Assembly: GCA_963210315.1 (NCBI GenBank)
Contig: OY723259.1
Coordinates: forward strand, 930,001-994,000
Reading direction: 5' to 3'
DNA from: Rhynchopus euleeides
Taxonomy: Eukaryota > Euglenozoa > Diplonemea > Diplonemida > Diplonemidae
DNA length: 64,000 nucleotides
The notes below the pieces were generated by a model. That model did no database searches, was not told the origin of the DNA, and saw nothing but the letters and a program-made list of their open reading frames with translations. This document shows, piece after piece, positions 29,715 to 41,247 of this stretch. Both the position numbers and the translations under genes were made by a program. Positions within the stretch are counted from its first letter, which is position 1, and each line of letters starts with the position of its first letter.

Positions 29715-30617
29715 TCAGACGTGGATGTCATTCTCCTTTGCCTCGTACGGCTCGTTCGTGTTGCCGTGGCCCTCGCCCGCGCCAGCCTTGCGCAGGCACA
29801 CGGCCCACACCAGCCCCCCCACAAGCAGAGCCGCGAGGGAGATGCACCCAATCACAATGGAGGCAATGGCGCCGCCCGACAGGTCGTCGTCCGCAACAGA
29901 CCGGGGCACCGCAGTGGCCGGCACGGCGCACACCAACAGGTCCTTGCCGGCGACGGTGCGGCGCGACACGGAGTAGCCCACCTCACACTCCAGCGCCACG
30001 CAGCGGCCGTCGTATGCCACGACCGTGCTGACCGCGTGGGGATCGCACACCGCCAGCCCGGATGCCGTCTGCGACGCGCGCACCTTCACCACCACATCGT
30101 CTGTGGAAAACACCTTCGTGAAGGCAGACATCGCCACCACAGACTCACGCAGGGCAGCCGTCACGTTGGCCACCGACGCGGCCAGGTCCGCTGTCGGAGA
30201 CTCCACCTGCACGATGAGCGTCACAGACCCGCACACGCCCAGCACCGAGGGGTTGGCAGTCCGCGCGGCAGCGACACGCTGCTTTGCGTCGGCAACGAGC
30301 GCGTCCACCCGCGCACGCTCGCACGCCACGTCTGGCAGCTCCACGACAAGGTTGACGGGCGCGGTTGCGCGTGTGACCGCCCCTGACGGCCCCACCTGGC
30401 ACAGGTCGCCGCTGTGCGTCGAGCACATGCACACCTTAGACGACGGCGAGCATGCCGCCCCCGCATCGCCCGCCCAGCGGCAGTCCGCATCCTCCGTGCA
30501 GTACTCCACAGACACCGGCGCATCCACGGGGGCCGCGCTCAGCTCGTCCGCCGCACGCGCCAGAGAGAGGCAGCACGCGGCAGCAACAGCGAGCAGGGGG
30601 AGCTGTGCCGAGGGCAT
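29715..30617 (-). CDS. Type I membrane protein with cysteine-rich ectodomain, copy 1
   Basis: A 300-residue protein from the ATG at 30617, chosen because it starts a clear signal peptide (MPSAQLPLLAVAAACCLSLARA). An ectodomain of about 220 residues begins with a cysteine cluster (YCTEDADC ... CSPSSKVCMC ... DLC) resembling an EGF-like or similar disulphide module, followed by an Ala/Val-rich part with further Cys (ERARVDAL; VCGSVTLIV; ALECEVGYS). A single membrane span (IASIVIGCISLAALLVGGLV, about 250-272) precedes a 25-residue cytosolic tail ending NEPYEAKENDIHV. It is a surface protein; no known family is recognised. In this copy only 88 bp of native upstream sequence remain before the retrotransposon at 30706, so expression may differ from the other copies. 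Confidence 0.8.
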   Translation of the reverse strand: MPSAQLPLLAVAAACCLSLARAADELSAAPVDAPVSVEYCTEDADCRWAGDAGAACSPSSKVCMCSTHSGDLCQVGPSGAVTRATAPVNLVVELPDVACERARVDALVADAKQRVAAARTANPSVLGVCGSVTLIVQVESPTADLAASVANVTAALRESVVAMSAFTKVFSTDDVVVKVRASQTASGLAVCDPHAVSTVVAYDGRCVALECEVGYSVSRRTVAGKDLLVCAVPATAVPRSVADDDLSGGAIASIVIGCISLAALLVGGLVWAVCLRKAGAGEGHGNTNEPYEAKENDIHV

Positions 30618-30687
30618 CGTGTGGGGGTGTGTTGTTTGCTGTGCTGGTTGCGGGGCAAACGTAATCTGCATTGTGCGGTGTGGTGAG

Positions 30688-30705
30688 ATGTGTGTGTGTG
30701 TGTGG
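30688..30705. repeat. 18-bp target-site duplication, left
   Basis: ATG(TG)n-GG tract, identical to 35789-35806 and to the single occurrence at 42221-42238, where no element is inserted. Confidence 0.95.
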
Positions 30706-33700
30706 TGACCACGTTTTGTGTGGGGAGATCCTGCGCGGATCATTGCCCACCCCCGCCCATTTCTACGTCACAGCGGAGGCCCCACTCGGGTTAGAGTGTG
30801 GGGCCAACTCAGTGCCACTCCGGGGAGGAGGGCGTGCAGCATAGCCGGCGTGGTGTGCTTGGCAGCAATGTGGTAGTGTTTTGCCATCGCTGTAGCAGTT
30901 ACCGCATCGGTCCATGCTGTGGCGTTTGCAGAAGCCCATAGTGACCGGGAGCCCGTCCCCCTCCTTGTGGTGGTTGCGGCAGCACACCTCCTCCGGGAGG
31001 CGCCGCTTCTGGCATGCCGAGCAACGGGGCTTCCAATGCAACTTGCAGGCAAGCACCTTTGCGTTCCTCCTGGCACCAGGGGGAGCAGTTCGGGGGGCAG
31101 CGCCCCTCCGCTCCCATGGGCGCCCTACCCGGCTGTTGGCCTGCCGACCACGCGCCGCCCACTGCTGGGCCGATTGCTGCCAACCCTCAGGGTAGTGCGG
31201 CTGCGGAGCGAAGGTAGCGGCCCACGCCATTCCGCGATCATGGAACACTGTATCCGTCCGGCTGGGGGCTGGCACAGCCAGGTGCGCTTGGAGGCTGCGC
31301 ATCACCGACTCAGTGGCAGGGTTCAGCTGGGCCCTCCTCGACAGGCCCGCCGCCACAGATCCACCGATCGCCGTGAGGACTGTTGAGTTGGCAGCATGGC
31401 CGCAATGCCAGGGCCCAGTGCCTACTTTCGTCACCATGCTGCAGAGCCCCTTCAGCGAGGCAGCCTTCCCCAGGATACTGCTCTGGAACACCGTGAGGTC
31501 CTGCTGGAGCTGCTGCCGTGAGGCCCCCAGCCTTTCAGCCTCGTCCATCGCGGCGTTACTGAGGGCATCAGCATCTGTGTTGGATTCCCTCTTCACATGC
31601 TCGTATGTGAGAGTGAACCTCGGTTGGAGGTCCGCAGCTAGCCGGGACGTGCTGAGGAACAGAGGACGGAGGGCGGCATCCCGGCACAATGAGTCCCCTT
31701 GGAGCTGGCGCAGCACCACCTGGGAGTCGCCCCGCACTGTGACTGGGCCCTCAGGGGCATCACCCCTCTCGAGGAGGCGCAGACCTGCACGGAGCGCCTC
31801 GTACTCAGCAATGTTGTTGCTACGCACGTTCAGCAGCGGGAGTACTTTCTCTGAAACCTTGCAACCGTCTTGGTATAGCACCGCCCCTGCCCCCGCCACG
31901 GCGAAGGGGGTGCCATTGTCGCGCGCACCACCGTCAAAGTACAGGGTGAGCCCTGGGGCTGTGTCTGCAGGGATGCGCGAGCGGGCCTCCCTCGCGCCCT
32001 TCCTATTCGGGTCCACGTGGGCGGGGGGGCGGATGCGGCGCGTCACGGTGTCTGGGAGGGTAAGGCCAGTTGATAGCTCGAAGTCCACGGCCAGCTCCAT
32101 CAGGGTCACAGTATGCTCACTCCCCTGCGGTCCCCACTTTAGGCCCCTTAGCCAGTCGCAGAGGGCCACCCACATGCCTGGGGGCCGCTTGCCCCACGTC
32201 TGCTTGACTTCGGAAGGCGCCAGTGCAGGGATGGAGGCACTCTCGGGGTTAGGGGTGCTCCACTCCCAGGGGTAGACGGTAGTACGGTGATGGCGCACAG
32301 AGCGGTCGAGCAGCCCGTCCTTCTCCTGTCGCGCCGCCAGGACTGCGATGAAGTAGCGGTGGAGCTGTGCCACGGTGGTGATCCTGTCCGCAAAGGACAT
32401 GGGCAGCGGCTGCTCGTTCTCCGGGACGCTGTATCTGTAAATGGGCGCCACCCCGCACTGGGCCAGGCATGCCGGCCAGGCCGTCCGGTCCCTCGCTGCT
32501 ATGGGGTGCTTCTGGCGGACTGGCTCCCATGCCGCGCAGTCCCACCACAGGTGTGATACCGTCTCCGGGGTCCCAGATGTGCAGTATCGGCACACCTCCC
32601 CCAGACCTGTGCGCCCACGAGCAGGCACCGCCCCTGCAACAACGGAGCGGAGGAGGCCTCGCTGGTACCCCGTGATTGCAGCGCCCTCTCCCTCCAGGAC
32701 GCAACGTGTCACCCTCCCGTCAATGCCGTGCTCTGCTCCTTGGAAGTCGTCTCTGCGTTCGGCCAGCTTCTTCGCCGTTGCGTTACGCAGGGATTGGCGG
32801 AGGTCGTGTGCAAAGATAGCCCAGGCGCTCGGTGTTGCAGCAACAGGGTCGAAGGTGACATCGCGACCAGCTTCGTCAGTGTAAGCCAGGGTGGTCGCAG
32901 CACTCCAGCGCCATTCAATCCCCTGCAGGGCGGCCCAGAAAAGCGCGAAGGGGCCTGTCCCCTCAAGCCTCTCTCTACTCCCCCAGGCTGCCTCGGACAG
33001 CACCCTGCTGTGACTCCACTTTTTGATAAGACTTCGCAGCCCACGGCTGGGCTATGCACTGGGGCAAGGGCATGCCCAGGGTCGCAGGCGCGAACGGCCG
33101 CGAACAAACAAGGCCCGGAGGTGTGGCTGTCATGGCGAAGGAGGGCCTTGTCGCGCAAGTGGTGCAGCCGAAGACCGCGCAGGAGCAGAAGTTGTACGAC
33201 AGTACCCGCATGGTGCACGTAGTGCTAGCGATTGGAGACGGGAAAACGGCGCTTCATATCCTGAGCGTGTACGGCCACTCGGGGACCGAAGTGGGTGAGC
33301 AGCGGGAAGCCCTCCTGCAAGAGACGCTCGACCTCGCAGCTGGGTTGGGGCAGGTGCCCGTGCTACTGATGGGGGACCTCAACACCAACCCGGAAACCAG
33401 CGCCACGCTGTCCCAGGCGTGCCGGGTGGGCGGCTGGGTCGACGTGGCGACGACGCATGCGGAGCTCGCACAACAGAGCGTGCAGAACACGTGCTGGGCG
33501 TCGGAGAACGGCACTCGGCTGGACATCTGCCTGATGAACTCCTGCGCAGCGCCGGCCCTGCGTCGCGTTGAGGTGGCGAAGCGGGGGGACTACGACATAC
33601 CCACGCACTGCCCGCTTTTTGTAGACCTAGACCTCACTGCCTTCCGCCGCCCCAAAAAGATCTGCATTCTTCCCACCCCTTTCCCTGCGGGTAAGCCCAA

Positions 33701-35788
33701 GCTGGGAGACGCTGCGGCGAGAGGGATAATGCAGGACGTGCTTGCAGAGGGGGAACTGCGCCACGGAGCAACGGCCGCGCAGCTCCTCCACCGAGCCTCC
33801 ACCTGCGGCGAGCGTTTCCTAAAGCGTGTCCATGTAGGCCACCTGGAGAGGCAGGAAGCGGCCTACACAGGCAGAGCGGAGGGCTACCACATGCAGTGGT
33901 CGCGGGCGGCCACCAAGCACCACCCCGCCTCTGCACGGGGGGCCGGTGACACGAACACCCGGGCGAAGGACGGACTGTTGGGGAACCTCCGATGCCTCGT
34001 CCAAGAGGGTCTCAAGCGACTGCAAGCCGATGCACCGTACGGCCTCACGAATGGGGAGAAGCACGCCTGGAACGCCGCAAAGAAACGCCTGAGGGAGGGG
34101 GGCCTCCCCCAGGGGCTGCAAGCAGCGCTGACGAACACAACCTCGCAGTTGCCGGACCTGGAGATCCTGGAGCAGGCCCTCATTGCCTTGGAGGGGTCGC
34201 AGAGGGGCATGTTCGACAGGCTCCGCGACGCGAGGATCCGCACGTGGAAGGCGAGGATGCAGAAAGCTTGGACATACGAGGCAGGGCAGGTGTTCGCGTA
34301 CCTCGCAGATCGCTTCTGCGCTCCAGCCACCTTCATGCGGCGCGAAGACGGCTCTTTCACGGCCTGCCCCAAGGAGGCGGACGAGCTGCTGAGGAGCGAC
34401 ACGGCGTGGGGAGGGTACTTCCGTAAGTACGCAACGACGCCAGAGCCCCGGTGGGACACCTTCCGCCAAAAGTACCTCCGCTTTCTCCCCGAGGTGGCTG
34501 ACATGGAGTGCAAGACCATCACGGCAGAAGACGTTGGGAAGGCCTTGGCCAAGATGTCCACGTCCACCTCGCCGGGCCTGCACGGTTGGCGGGTCCACGA
34601 ACTGAGACAACTCCCGCACGAACTCCTCAGGCTCTTCGCGGAGGTGTTCAACGAAGTTGAACGGTCGGGCGAGTGGCCGGAGCAGCTGATGCACGCCATG
34701 ATCTGCCTCATCCCCAAGCCTGGCAGCTCAGGAGAGCCACTGTCGCAGCGCCCCATCAGTATCACCCCCGTGCTGTACAGAGTGTGGGCAGCTATCCGGG
34801 TGAAACCGGCACTGAAGTGGTTGGAGATCATCGCGCCCGAAGACCTGCACGGCTGCCGGCCTGGCCACGGTGCGGAGGACCTCATCTGGCACCTGGCGGC
34901 ACGTATTGAAGAAGCCCACCTCACAGGGCGACCGCTGCACGGAGTCGCCCTCGACTTCAAGAAGTGCTTCGACACGGTGCCAATCGACCTCACCTTCCGC
35001 CTGGCTGCGGAGCTCGGTTTCGACGCCCGTGTCCTGCGCACCCTGCGAGCAGCGTACAGGACGATGCAGCGGCACTTCCGGGCGAGCGGCACCATCGGGG
35101 AAGGCTTCCTGCCAACTAACGGCATCATGCAGGGTTGCCCCATCAGTGTCGTGCTGATTAACGTGCTGGTGGGTGTGTGGATGAGGATGGTCGAGCACCG
35201 GCAGGACACAAGGGCGCTGTCTTTCGTTGACGACGTATACGCCACAGCCCCCAGCCCGGAGATCCTGCAAGACGTTGTAGACGACTCTGCGGGTTTCTCC
35301 CACGACACCGGGATGGCTATTTGTGCAGAAATCAAGTCTCACGTTTTCTCGACATCCCCCGGGCCGCTCCGGATTATGTACCGGGCAAGGGATGGCGAGG
35401 CCACTCCCCTCCGGCAGCGCAACAGCTTCGACTGTCTCGGGGCCATGCTACACGCGCGCCTGATCAGGGAAGGGCGCACAGCGCCCCAGTCCGAGCGCAT
35501 CGCCCGCCGGAAGGAAGGTGCGCAGCAGAACCTCCGCAGAACCTCAGCGCTGCCCCTGCCGGTGCAATGGAAAGGGCAGGCGGCGGCGATAACGGCAGGG
35601 GCTCGACTATATTACGATGCCCTCGTAACTCGTTGGGACAGCAAGGACATCAGGCGATGGAGGGGCCTCTTCGTCGCCGCGCTCTGGTCTGGCCCACCTC
35701 GCAGAGCACAGGAGATTGTGCTGTGTGTCCTCCATCAGGCGCACCGGGTGGACCCCGCTGTCGCCCCCCCCTACCGGCAGATCACCAC
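30706..35788 (-). mobile_element. Non-LTR retrotransposon (LINE) with inverted 5' half
   Basis: A 5083-bp insertion between array copies 1 and 2, bounded by 18-bp target duplications. The distance between equivalent points of copies 1 and 2 is 11533, against 6432 elsewhere; the difference 5101 equals 5083 plus 18. The sense orientation of the 3' half is minus. It carries the zinc motif and RNase H, then a 57-nt 3' UTR ending in AAAACGTGGTCA with no poly-A tail. The 5' half (endonuclease, reverse transcriptase) is inverted, with its truncated endonuclease end facing the 3' half at about 33010-33040. This is the structure produced by twin priming. Confidence 0.9.
30763..33048 (-). pseudogene. 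Retrotransposon C-terminal part: zinc motif, RNase H, Cys/His tail
   Basis: The open frame continues upstream of the GTG at 33003 to a TAG at 33049-33051, so this is the tail of a longer protein cut off by the inversion. In order: a helical linker (FALFWAALQGIEW), a CRYCTSGTPETVSHLWWDC zinc-like motif (about 32540-32600), RNase H (about 31950-31530) with acidic residues in LYFDGGARDNG, NNIAEYEALRAG, VRGDSQVVL and NTDADALSNA, so all four catalytic positions look intact. A C-terminal Cys/His-rich stretch (CSACQKRRLPEEVCC, CKRHSMDRCGNCY, CCQAHHAGY) follows. Intact elements of the I/R1-type group carry RNase H at this position; the Cys/His tail after RNase H is unusual. It is partial. Confidence 0.85.
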
Positions 35789-35993
35789 ATGTGTGTGTGT
35801 GTGTGGAGTGTGCGTGTTTGTGTACAATGTGCGTGGAATGGTTCCGCACAGAACAAGCCGATATCAAAAGGGAATCGCGCCGCTTCTGTATATCACCCAC
35901 TATCACAACCTTAACAACTCGGGGGGTGGGATGGGATGGGGTGGGGCGCCGTGTCGTCTTGCATGGGTTCTGATCATCGTTCCTCGCACTTGA
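33030..35993 (+). pseudogene. Retrotransposon 5' half: truncated endonuclease and reverse transcriptase, reading into host DNA
   Basis: The frame is open from 33030 (ATG at 33054). The first about 200 codons are an APE-type endonuclease lacking its N-terminus but retaining GDLNTNPE, TRLDICLM and the THCPLFVDLDL end. Reverse transcriptase follows: PISITPVLYRV, ALDFKKCFDTV (about 34950), NGIMQGCPIS (about 35120) and the catalytic FVDDVY (about 35223). The element ends at 35788 without a stop. The frame continues across the target duplication into unit DNA and stops at 35993, adding about 68 foreign residues. It is inverted relative to the RNase H half. It lacks the endonuclease start and the C-terminal part and is almost certainly dead. 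Confidence 0.88.
35789..35806. repeat. 18-bp target-site duplication, right
   Basis: Exact copy of 30688-30705; the array sequence resumes at 35807. Confidence 0.95.
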
Positions 35994-37631
35994 AATTGAA
36001 AGCCAACTGGAAGCAGCATACAGGTGTGTGCCGGGCCGGTGGGGCTGTGACCCCCCACACCCACATGCCACACAGCAGGATACAGCCGCAGAGGCTGCCG
36101 CGCCCAAGAGCAATTGCGTCCCGTTAACGCGGCAGCCCCGCAACGCCGTGTGGCGTCTGCGGTCTGGTTAATCCCATCTGGTCCGGCATGGGGGGGAAGG
36201 GGGGTTCCCGTGCACGTGCACGCGCATCGCATCTCCTACTGCGGCTTGCCGAGAGCCTTGTGTCCCAGCAGCGCCGAGTGGAGGCACATGGTGCGCATGA
36301 AGATGGGAGGGGATATGCTGTGCTATGCAAAGGGAAAGGGATCGGGAAGGAAGGGTTTCATGGCTATAAACGTGAGTGGGGAAGAGACCCCGCCGACCTT
36401 CCTCCCATCACATCACATCAGGGCTGCCTCCACAAACATGGCGGCAGCAAAGGGGGTGTGGCAGTGCACACAACGCCCTGCCCACAGCGTCACTCCTGGA
36501 GTGTGGCTAGTACTAAATGTGACTCACAGCAATGATGCCAACAACGCGACTGACGCGTCGCCATTCGTGTTGCTGGGGAATTGCCATGCACTCCGTCACA
36601 CCGGCAGCCATATCCAATATACACACTGTGACCCGGGCGTTGTGCGAGAAGAAGAAAAGAAGAAAAGAAGAAGAGGGTGTAGGGGTAGGGGTAGGGGGGA
36701 AGGAATATGATCACATCATCACGAGACATGCGGGCCTTCTTGCAAAGATACCCACATCTCCCGAAAAGTGTGAAGGGAAGGAGACACCGACGGCGCCCAG
36801 CTGTGGCTGTTGTGTGCATTCTATCTGTTCTGCTGAGCCTGAGCCTGGCGCACAGCACCACAGCGCCCAGGCAAGCAGACAAACAGACGTACCCACAATA
36901 TGCGAGCAAGGCAAAACAAAGCAAAGCAAAGCAAACGCCACCGGTATCGGTATTGAGCTTTTTGGAATTGGGATCGGCATCAGCCAAAAAAATCGTCACA
37001 TCACAGTTCGTTAAACTGTACACAACGAGCCGGCAGTGGTGCCCAAAGTGCACCACGCCCACGTCGCAACCACAAGGGCCAGCGCAGCAGCCCAGAAGTC
37101 ACTCTGGCATATTGCGCATACCCCTGCCCCCTGCCCCCACCACTCTGCGCACCCGCCTCCCAGAGATGGGGCGGTGGGGGGGGTGGGCTATCATGCGATC
37201 TGGATTTTGAGATCTCACATTTTTTTTTCTTTGGGTTCTGTGGAGTTGCATTTGATGATGTATCTGCAACAGGGAAACAACGAAATGGGGGAAGGAAAAA
37301 AAGGCGAGCAACAGGGTATCTGTTGCGCACACCACGTGCCCCCTCCCCCTGTCTTTCCGGGTGGGTGATGCAGAAGCTGCAGCACCGCGTGGTTTGTGCA
37401 CCCCCTGACGCCCCCCCTTTCCCATCCCCCCAAAAGAAAGAAAGGGAAGAAAGACAAGGTGCAAAATTAAAAAGGATGCACACTGGGTTGGGGGAAGAGG
37501 GAATCATTTGATATTTTTTGCGCTTCGGGCATGAAAGAAGCGGGGTACATCTGGTATGGGTACAGTAGCCCATGCAGACATCCAGAAATGTGCTGGATCA
37601 TGTTGGATCATCGCCACCCCGCTCCCTTTCC

Positions 37632-39560
37632 TCACGCGGTGCTGGCGTCGGCGTCGGCGACGGTGGCGCACACGTACGACGCAGCAAAACCCTCAGCGTT
37701 CACAGACCCGTCGCTGGTGAAGCGCACCACGGCAGGCCCCGACACACGCAGCGCCTCGACCGAACTGCGGCGCCCCGACTCGTGGAAGGTGCGCACCCAC
37801 TTGTTGCCCCCGTCCGCCGGGGCCGTGTAGACCGAGACATAGTCGTAGTTGGCCTCGGTGTCGAACATGTCCCACGTCAGCACGAGCGACTGCCCTGCGG
37901 GGCACCCCTCGAGGCGCCAGCACTGGGCGTCGTTGTCCGCGTACGTCTGGTTCGCCCCGGGGTGCTCCAGGAAGGCGGCACCGTCGGCGCCCGCCAGCGG
38001 GGCTGCCTGCATCGCCCCGCCCTTGCACGCGCGCGGGTACTCCGGCAGGGGCAGCGGGATCGCCGCACGCCGGAACAGCTCGTTCACAATCTTCGTCTGC
38101 AGGTGCCCGTAGCGCGACGCCGCCGCGCTGGCCCACCGCCACGAGCTCGGCACGGCCTCCCCCTCGGCCCACTCGCCCGACATGCGCCACGCGTAGTACG
38201 GGCGCGGCTGCGCCTCCGGGGTCGGGGTCCACAGGAAGTCGGGGTGGCGGTTGTTGTACCACTCCCCGCCCACAATCTCACCCGCCTCGTCCAGCTCCAG
38301 GTCGTAGTAGTACTGCACTGTCGTCACGGAGTCGCTCTCCTTGCTGTTCTCCTCCGCCTGCGTCGGCTCCGTCTCCACGAGGTACTCCATCTCCATCCGC
38401 ACCCCCACAATGTGCGTCGTCCGGCCGCTGCGGTACGCCGCAAACTTGTCCTCCGTGTGGTTCGCCAGCGGGATCATCGCCTCCTGCGGGGTCGCCGCCC
38501 GCCTGGACGTCTTCACGTTGAAGTACACCAGCTTGTACGAGTGCACGGGCTGGTTCCACACCTCGTAGTCGAACGTGGCGTCAATGATCAGGCTCCTGTG
38601 GCTCACACCCAGCTGGTTTGCCACCGCGATGTGCAGCGTCCCCGGGTTCGTGTCGAAGCATTCCTGGTCCTTCACACGCCCGTTCGCCGCGTCCTTCTCC
38701 ACGTCTGCCTCCTTCTTGTTGCACCGCCCCCCGATGAACCGGGTCGGGAACTGCACGTTCGCCCACAGCATCGTCCCGAGCGCCTTCACGTCTGCCGGGT
38801 ACATGACCACCTCCTCCCCGCGCGCCCCCGCCACGCTGATGGTGCGCACCGGGCGCGGCAGCATGTACGCGGCGGGTGCCCACCCGTGGCACAGCCCCAT
38901 CCACGTCTCCACCGACCCGTTGTTGCGGTCCGCGTACACCTTCCCGCTGTTCCACGCGTGCCGGGTCAGGTACCCGTTCGTGTCCCCGACAATCAGGTCG
39001 TACTTCTCCGACGGCGACAGGTCGCTCGCCTTCTCCGTCGTGTTGTACGTCGCGACGGGGTGCTCCTGCGAGTACTCGTAGAAGTCGGACCACTTCCGCG
39101 GGCGCGTCGCCGCCAGCCCCTTGTCCCCGTAGCGCCACCCCGTCGACCCCCGGTACAGCGGCCAGTACGTGTCCGACCACGACTGCGTCGGCAGCGTGTA
39201 CTCGCGCGGCACCTCCGCGTCCAGCCTCCACAGGTTCGTGATCACCGACGCCCCGCCGTCCACGAGGGCCGCCGCCTGCTCCTGAGATGCGCTGGCCGCC
39301 TGCGCCTGCCGCAAAACGCTGCTCGCACGCAGCAGCTTCTCGCGCTGCTGCGCCTTCAGGGACACGTACTCCCCGGACTTCACCTGCTCGGGAGTGAAGG
39401 GGGACGTGGCACGGTGCGCCCCACGCCTGCGCACGGGCATCTCACCCATCACCTCCTGCGGGTGGTCCTGCAGCCGCTGCATGTAGTCGCTGATCTCCTG
39501 CTGCACTGTTGCCGCCGCGGGCACAGCCGCCCACATCAGCACTGCTGCGAGTGTGCGCAT
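37632..39560 (-). CDS. Transglutaminase-elicitor/CUB protein, copy 2
   Basis: 642 residues, predicted protein identical to copy 1; spacers on both sides are also the same. It is a full-length, apparently functional copy. Confidence 0.85.
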   Translation of the reverse strand: MRTLAAVLMWAAVPAAATVQQEISDYMQRLQDHPQEVMGEMPVRRRGAHRATSPFTPEQVKSGEYVSLKAQQREKLLRASSVLRQAQAASASQEQAAALVDGGASVITNLWRLDAEVPREYTLPTQSWSDTYWPLYRGSTGWRYGDKGLAATRPRKWSDFYEYSQEHPVATYNTTEKASDLSPSEKYDLIVGDTNGYLTRHAWNSGKVYADRNNGSVETWMGLCHGWAPAAYMLPRPVRTISVAGARGEEVVMYPADVKALGTMLWANVQFPTRFIGGRCNKKEADVEKDAANGRVKDQECFDTNPGTLHIAVANQLGVSHRSLIIDATFDYEVWNQPVHSYKLVYFNVKTSRRAATPQEAMIPLANHTEDKFAAYRSGRTTHIVGVRMEMEYLVETEPTQAEENSKESDSVTTVQYYYDLELDEAGEIVGGEWYNNRHPDFLWTPTPEAQPRPYYAWRMSGEWAEGEAVPSSWRWASAAASRYGHLQTKIVNELFRRAAIPLPLPEYPRACKGGAMQAAPLAGADGAAFLEHPGANQTYADNDAQCWRLEGCPAGQSLVLTWDMFDTEANYDYVSVYTAPADGGNKWVRTFHESGRRSSVEALRVSGPAVVRFTSDGSVNAEGFAASYVCATVADADASTA

Positions 39561-41247
39561 CTTGCCGTCACTCACAATATGGTATTAGTGAATCTGCGTG
39601 TGCACAGGGTGGTGGTTGTGGTTATGGTGGTGGTGGTGGTGGCGGCGAGGGCAGGCAGAGTTCAGACAACAAGTGCAACGGAGGAGGGGAGGGGAGGGGG
39701 GTGTGGCGACTGGCGACTGGTGTTGACTGGTGTGACTGGCACACATCACGAGCGTGCGGTGCGCGGGCTTGGCGGTGGCGGTGGCGGTGGCGGTGGCAGT
39801 GGCGCTCCTGACCTGACCTGACCCACCCCAACCACTTCTGTTCGGCGCACGAAAAAAGATGGTGGATGCGGTGAAAAACCCCTGCTGTCTGTTCAGAACC
39901 AGACTTTATTCTTCTGTCTCTGAACGATGAAAGGCTGTGGCACAGCAAAGGGGAAAACAAGCTTCTGGGGCAGGAGGCGGCAACCGCTGCTCTCCTGCCC
40001 CGCCCTTCTCGGGGGTTTCGTTCAACCACAATCATGCACCGTCGCCCGCATATCCGATCAGCCGCGCCCAGGAGCTGGGGCGCGGGGAGCATGCACCGCA
40101 ATGCATGCAGCTGAAGGGGAAACGCGGCTGTGGTGCAGCCAGGCGGAGGCATTCAGAAAAAGGGCACAGACACACACGCACACGCAACAAAACACAACAC
40201 AAGACAACACACACCGCAAAGAAAGCAAAGCCGGGCAAACAAAACCCACTGCTGTGGGGGGTTGTCTTTGCTGCCCAAAGCGCTGATCCGACTCCGCTAT
40301 CTTTTCTGTGTGTGCGCGTCTGTGCGTGTATGGGTGTCCATACGTGTGCTGCCGACAGTATTGTTTCTCTACCGTGACCCGAGACAGGCTATAGCGTTGC
40401 TGTTGTGGTATAAAAGAACACGGCGGGCCAAGACACACCGGAGGGAGGCACCGGCACCGACAGCGCGGTGTCCCCCGCGCATGTGGCAACACCGTGGTAT
40501 GTACTGCAAACCTATAACGTGCCATGTTTGGGCCCTGGCTTCTGTGCCGGCATTCGGTTATCCCTCTCTCTTTCTGATTTTGTTTCTGGTTCTGGGTACA
40601 CATATACAGTCACATTTTCGAGCGTGTTTTGACTGTTTCATTTTTGGTGGGTGGGGTGGGGCGAGCAGCAAAAGACACCGTGTACTGGGTCGGGCGAACC
40701 TCGCAGCACCTGAGTCCAACAGATACTCTGCCAGAACCAGGCAGCTGGTGGCTGCTGTCCCGGGCTTCCTTCCGCCCCACCCTTCTTCACTCTGCACTCC
40801 CAAAGAGGGAGAACACAGAGATAGAGACAGAGAGGGTGGGGGGGCGGAGAAGAGACCGCACACAGCCCCTGCGCTGCTTGGGATGATGCTACTGAAACTG
40901 GAAGTAGTAGAAGAAGAAGAAAGAAGAAGAAGAAGAAGACCAACTAGAATTAGAACTAGAAACGGGGCGGATAAGCAACCGCGACAGCGGCAAAGGGCAG
41001 AACCGCACACGACCAAGCCATGCTGTGCATGCGACTGGAGGGGGTGGAAGAGCGTGGCCACACAGGGTTAGCGCTGGCTGCGGCACACGCATTCACACCA
41101 CACCGCCATCCAGTGGGATGGGGAGCGAGGGATAGGGGGGAAAGGGGGCACCGCTGCTGGCTGGCAGCAGCCTGGGGTACCCGAAATGAGAGAGGCGCAG
41201 AGATGGGCGAACCACCAGCACGGAAAAGACAGCACCCACACTCACAC

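Larger units (their letters stand above)
24274..30705. repeat. Array unit copy 1 (6432 bp)
   Basis: The left edge is where similarity to the other units starts, in a TG-rich tract (24266-24273). It differs from the others at 24288 (C instead of T). Its right end carries the 18-bp sequence duplicated by the retrotransposon. It contains one transglutaminase-elicitor gene and one membrane-protein gene, both on the minus strand. Confidence 0.95.

Noticed and set aside
29487-30386. 299-codon plus-strand frame
   Set aside because: Antisense to the membrane-protein gene, His/Arg-rich, no domain.
30706-35788. Ambisense virus-like element
   Set aside because: The 18-bp target duplication, LINE-type domain order after re-joining, and 5' truncation at the inner junction fit a twin-primed LINE better.
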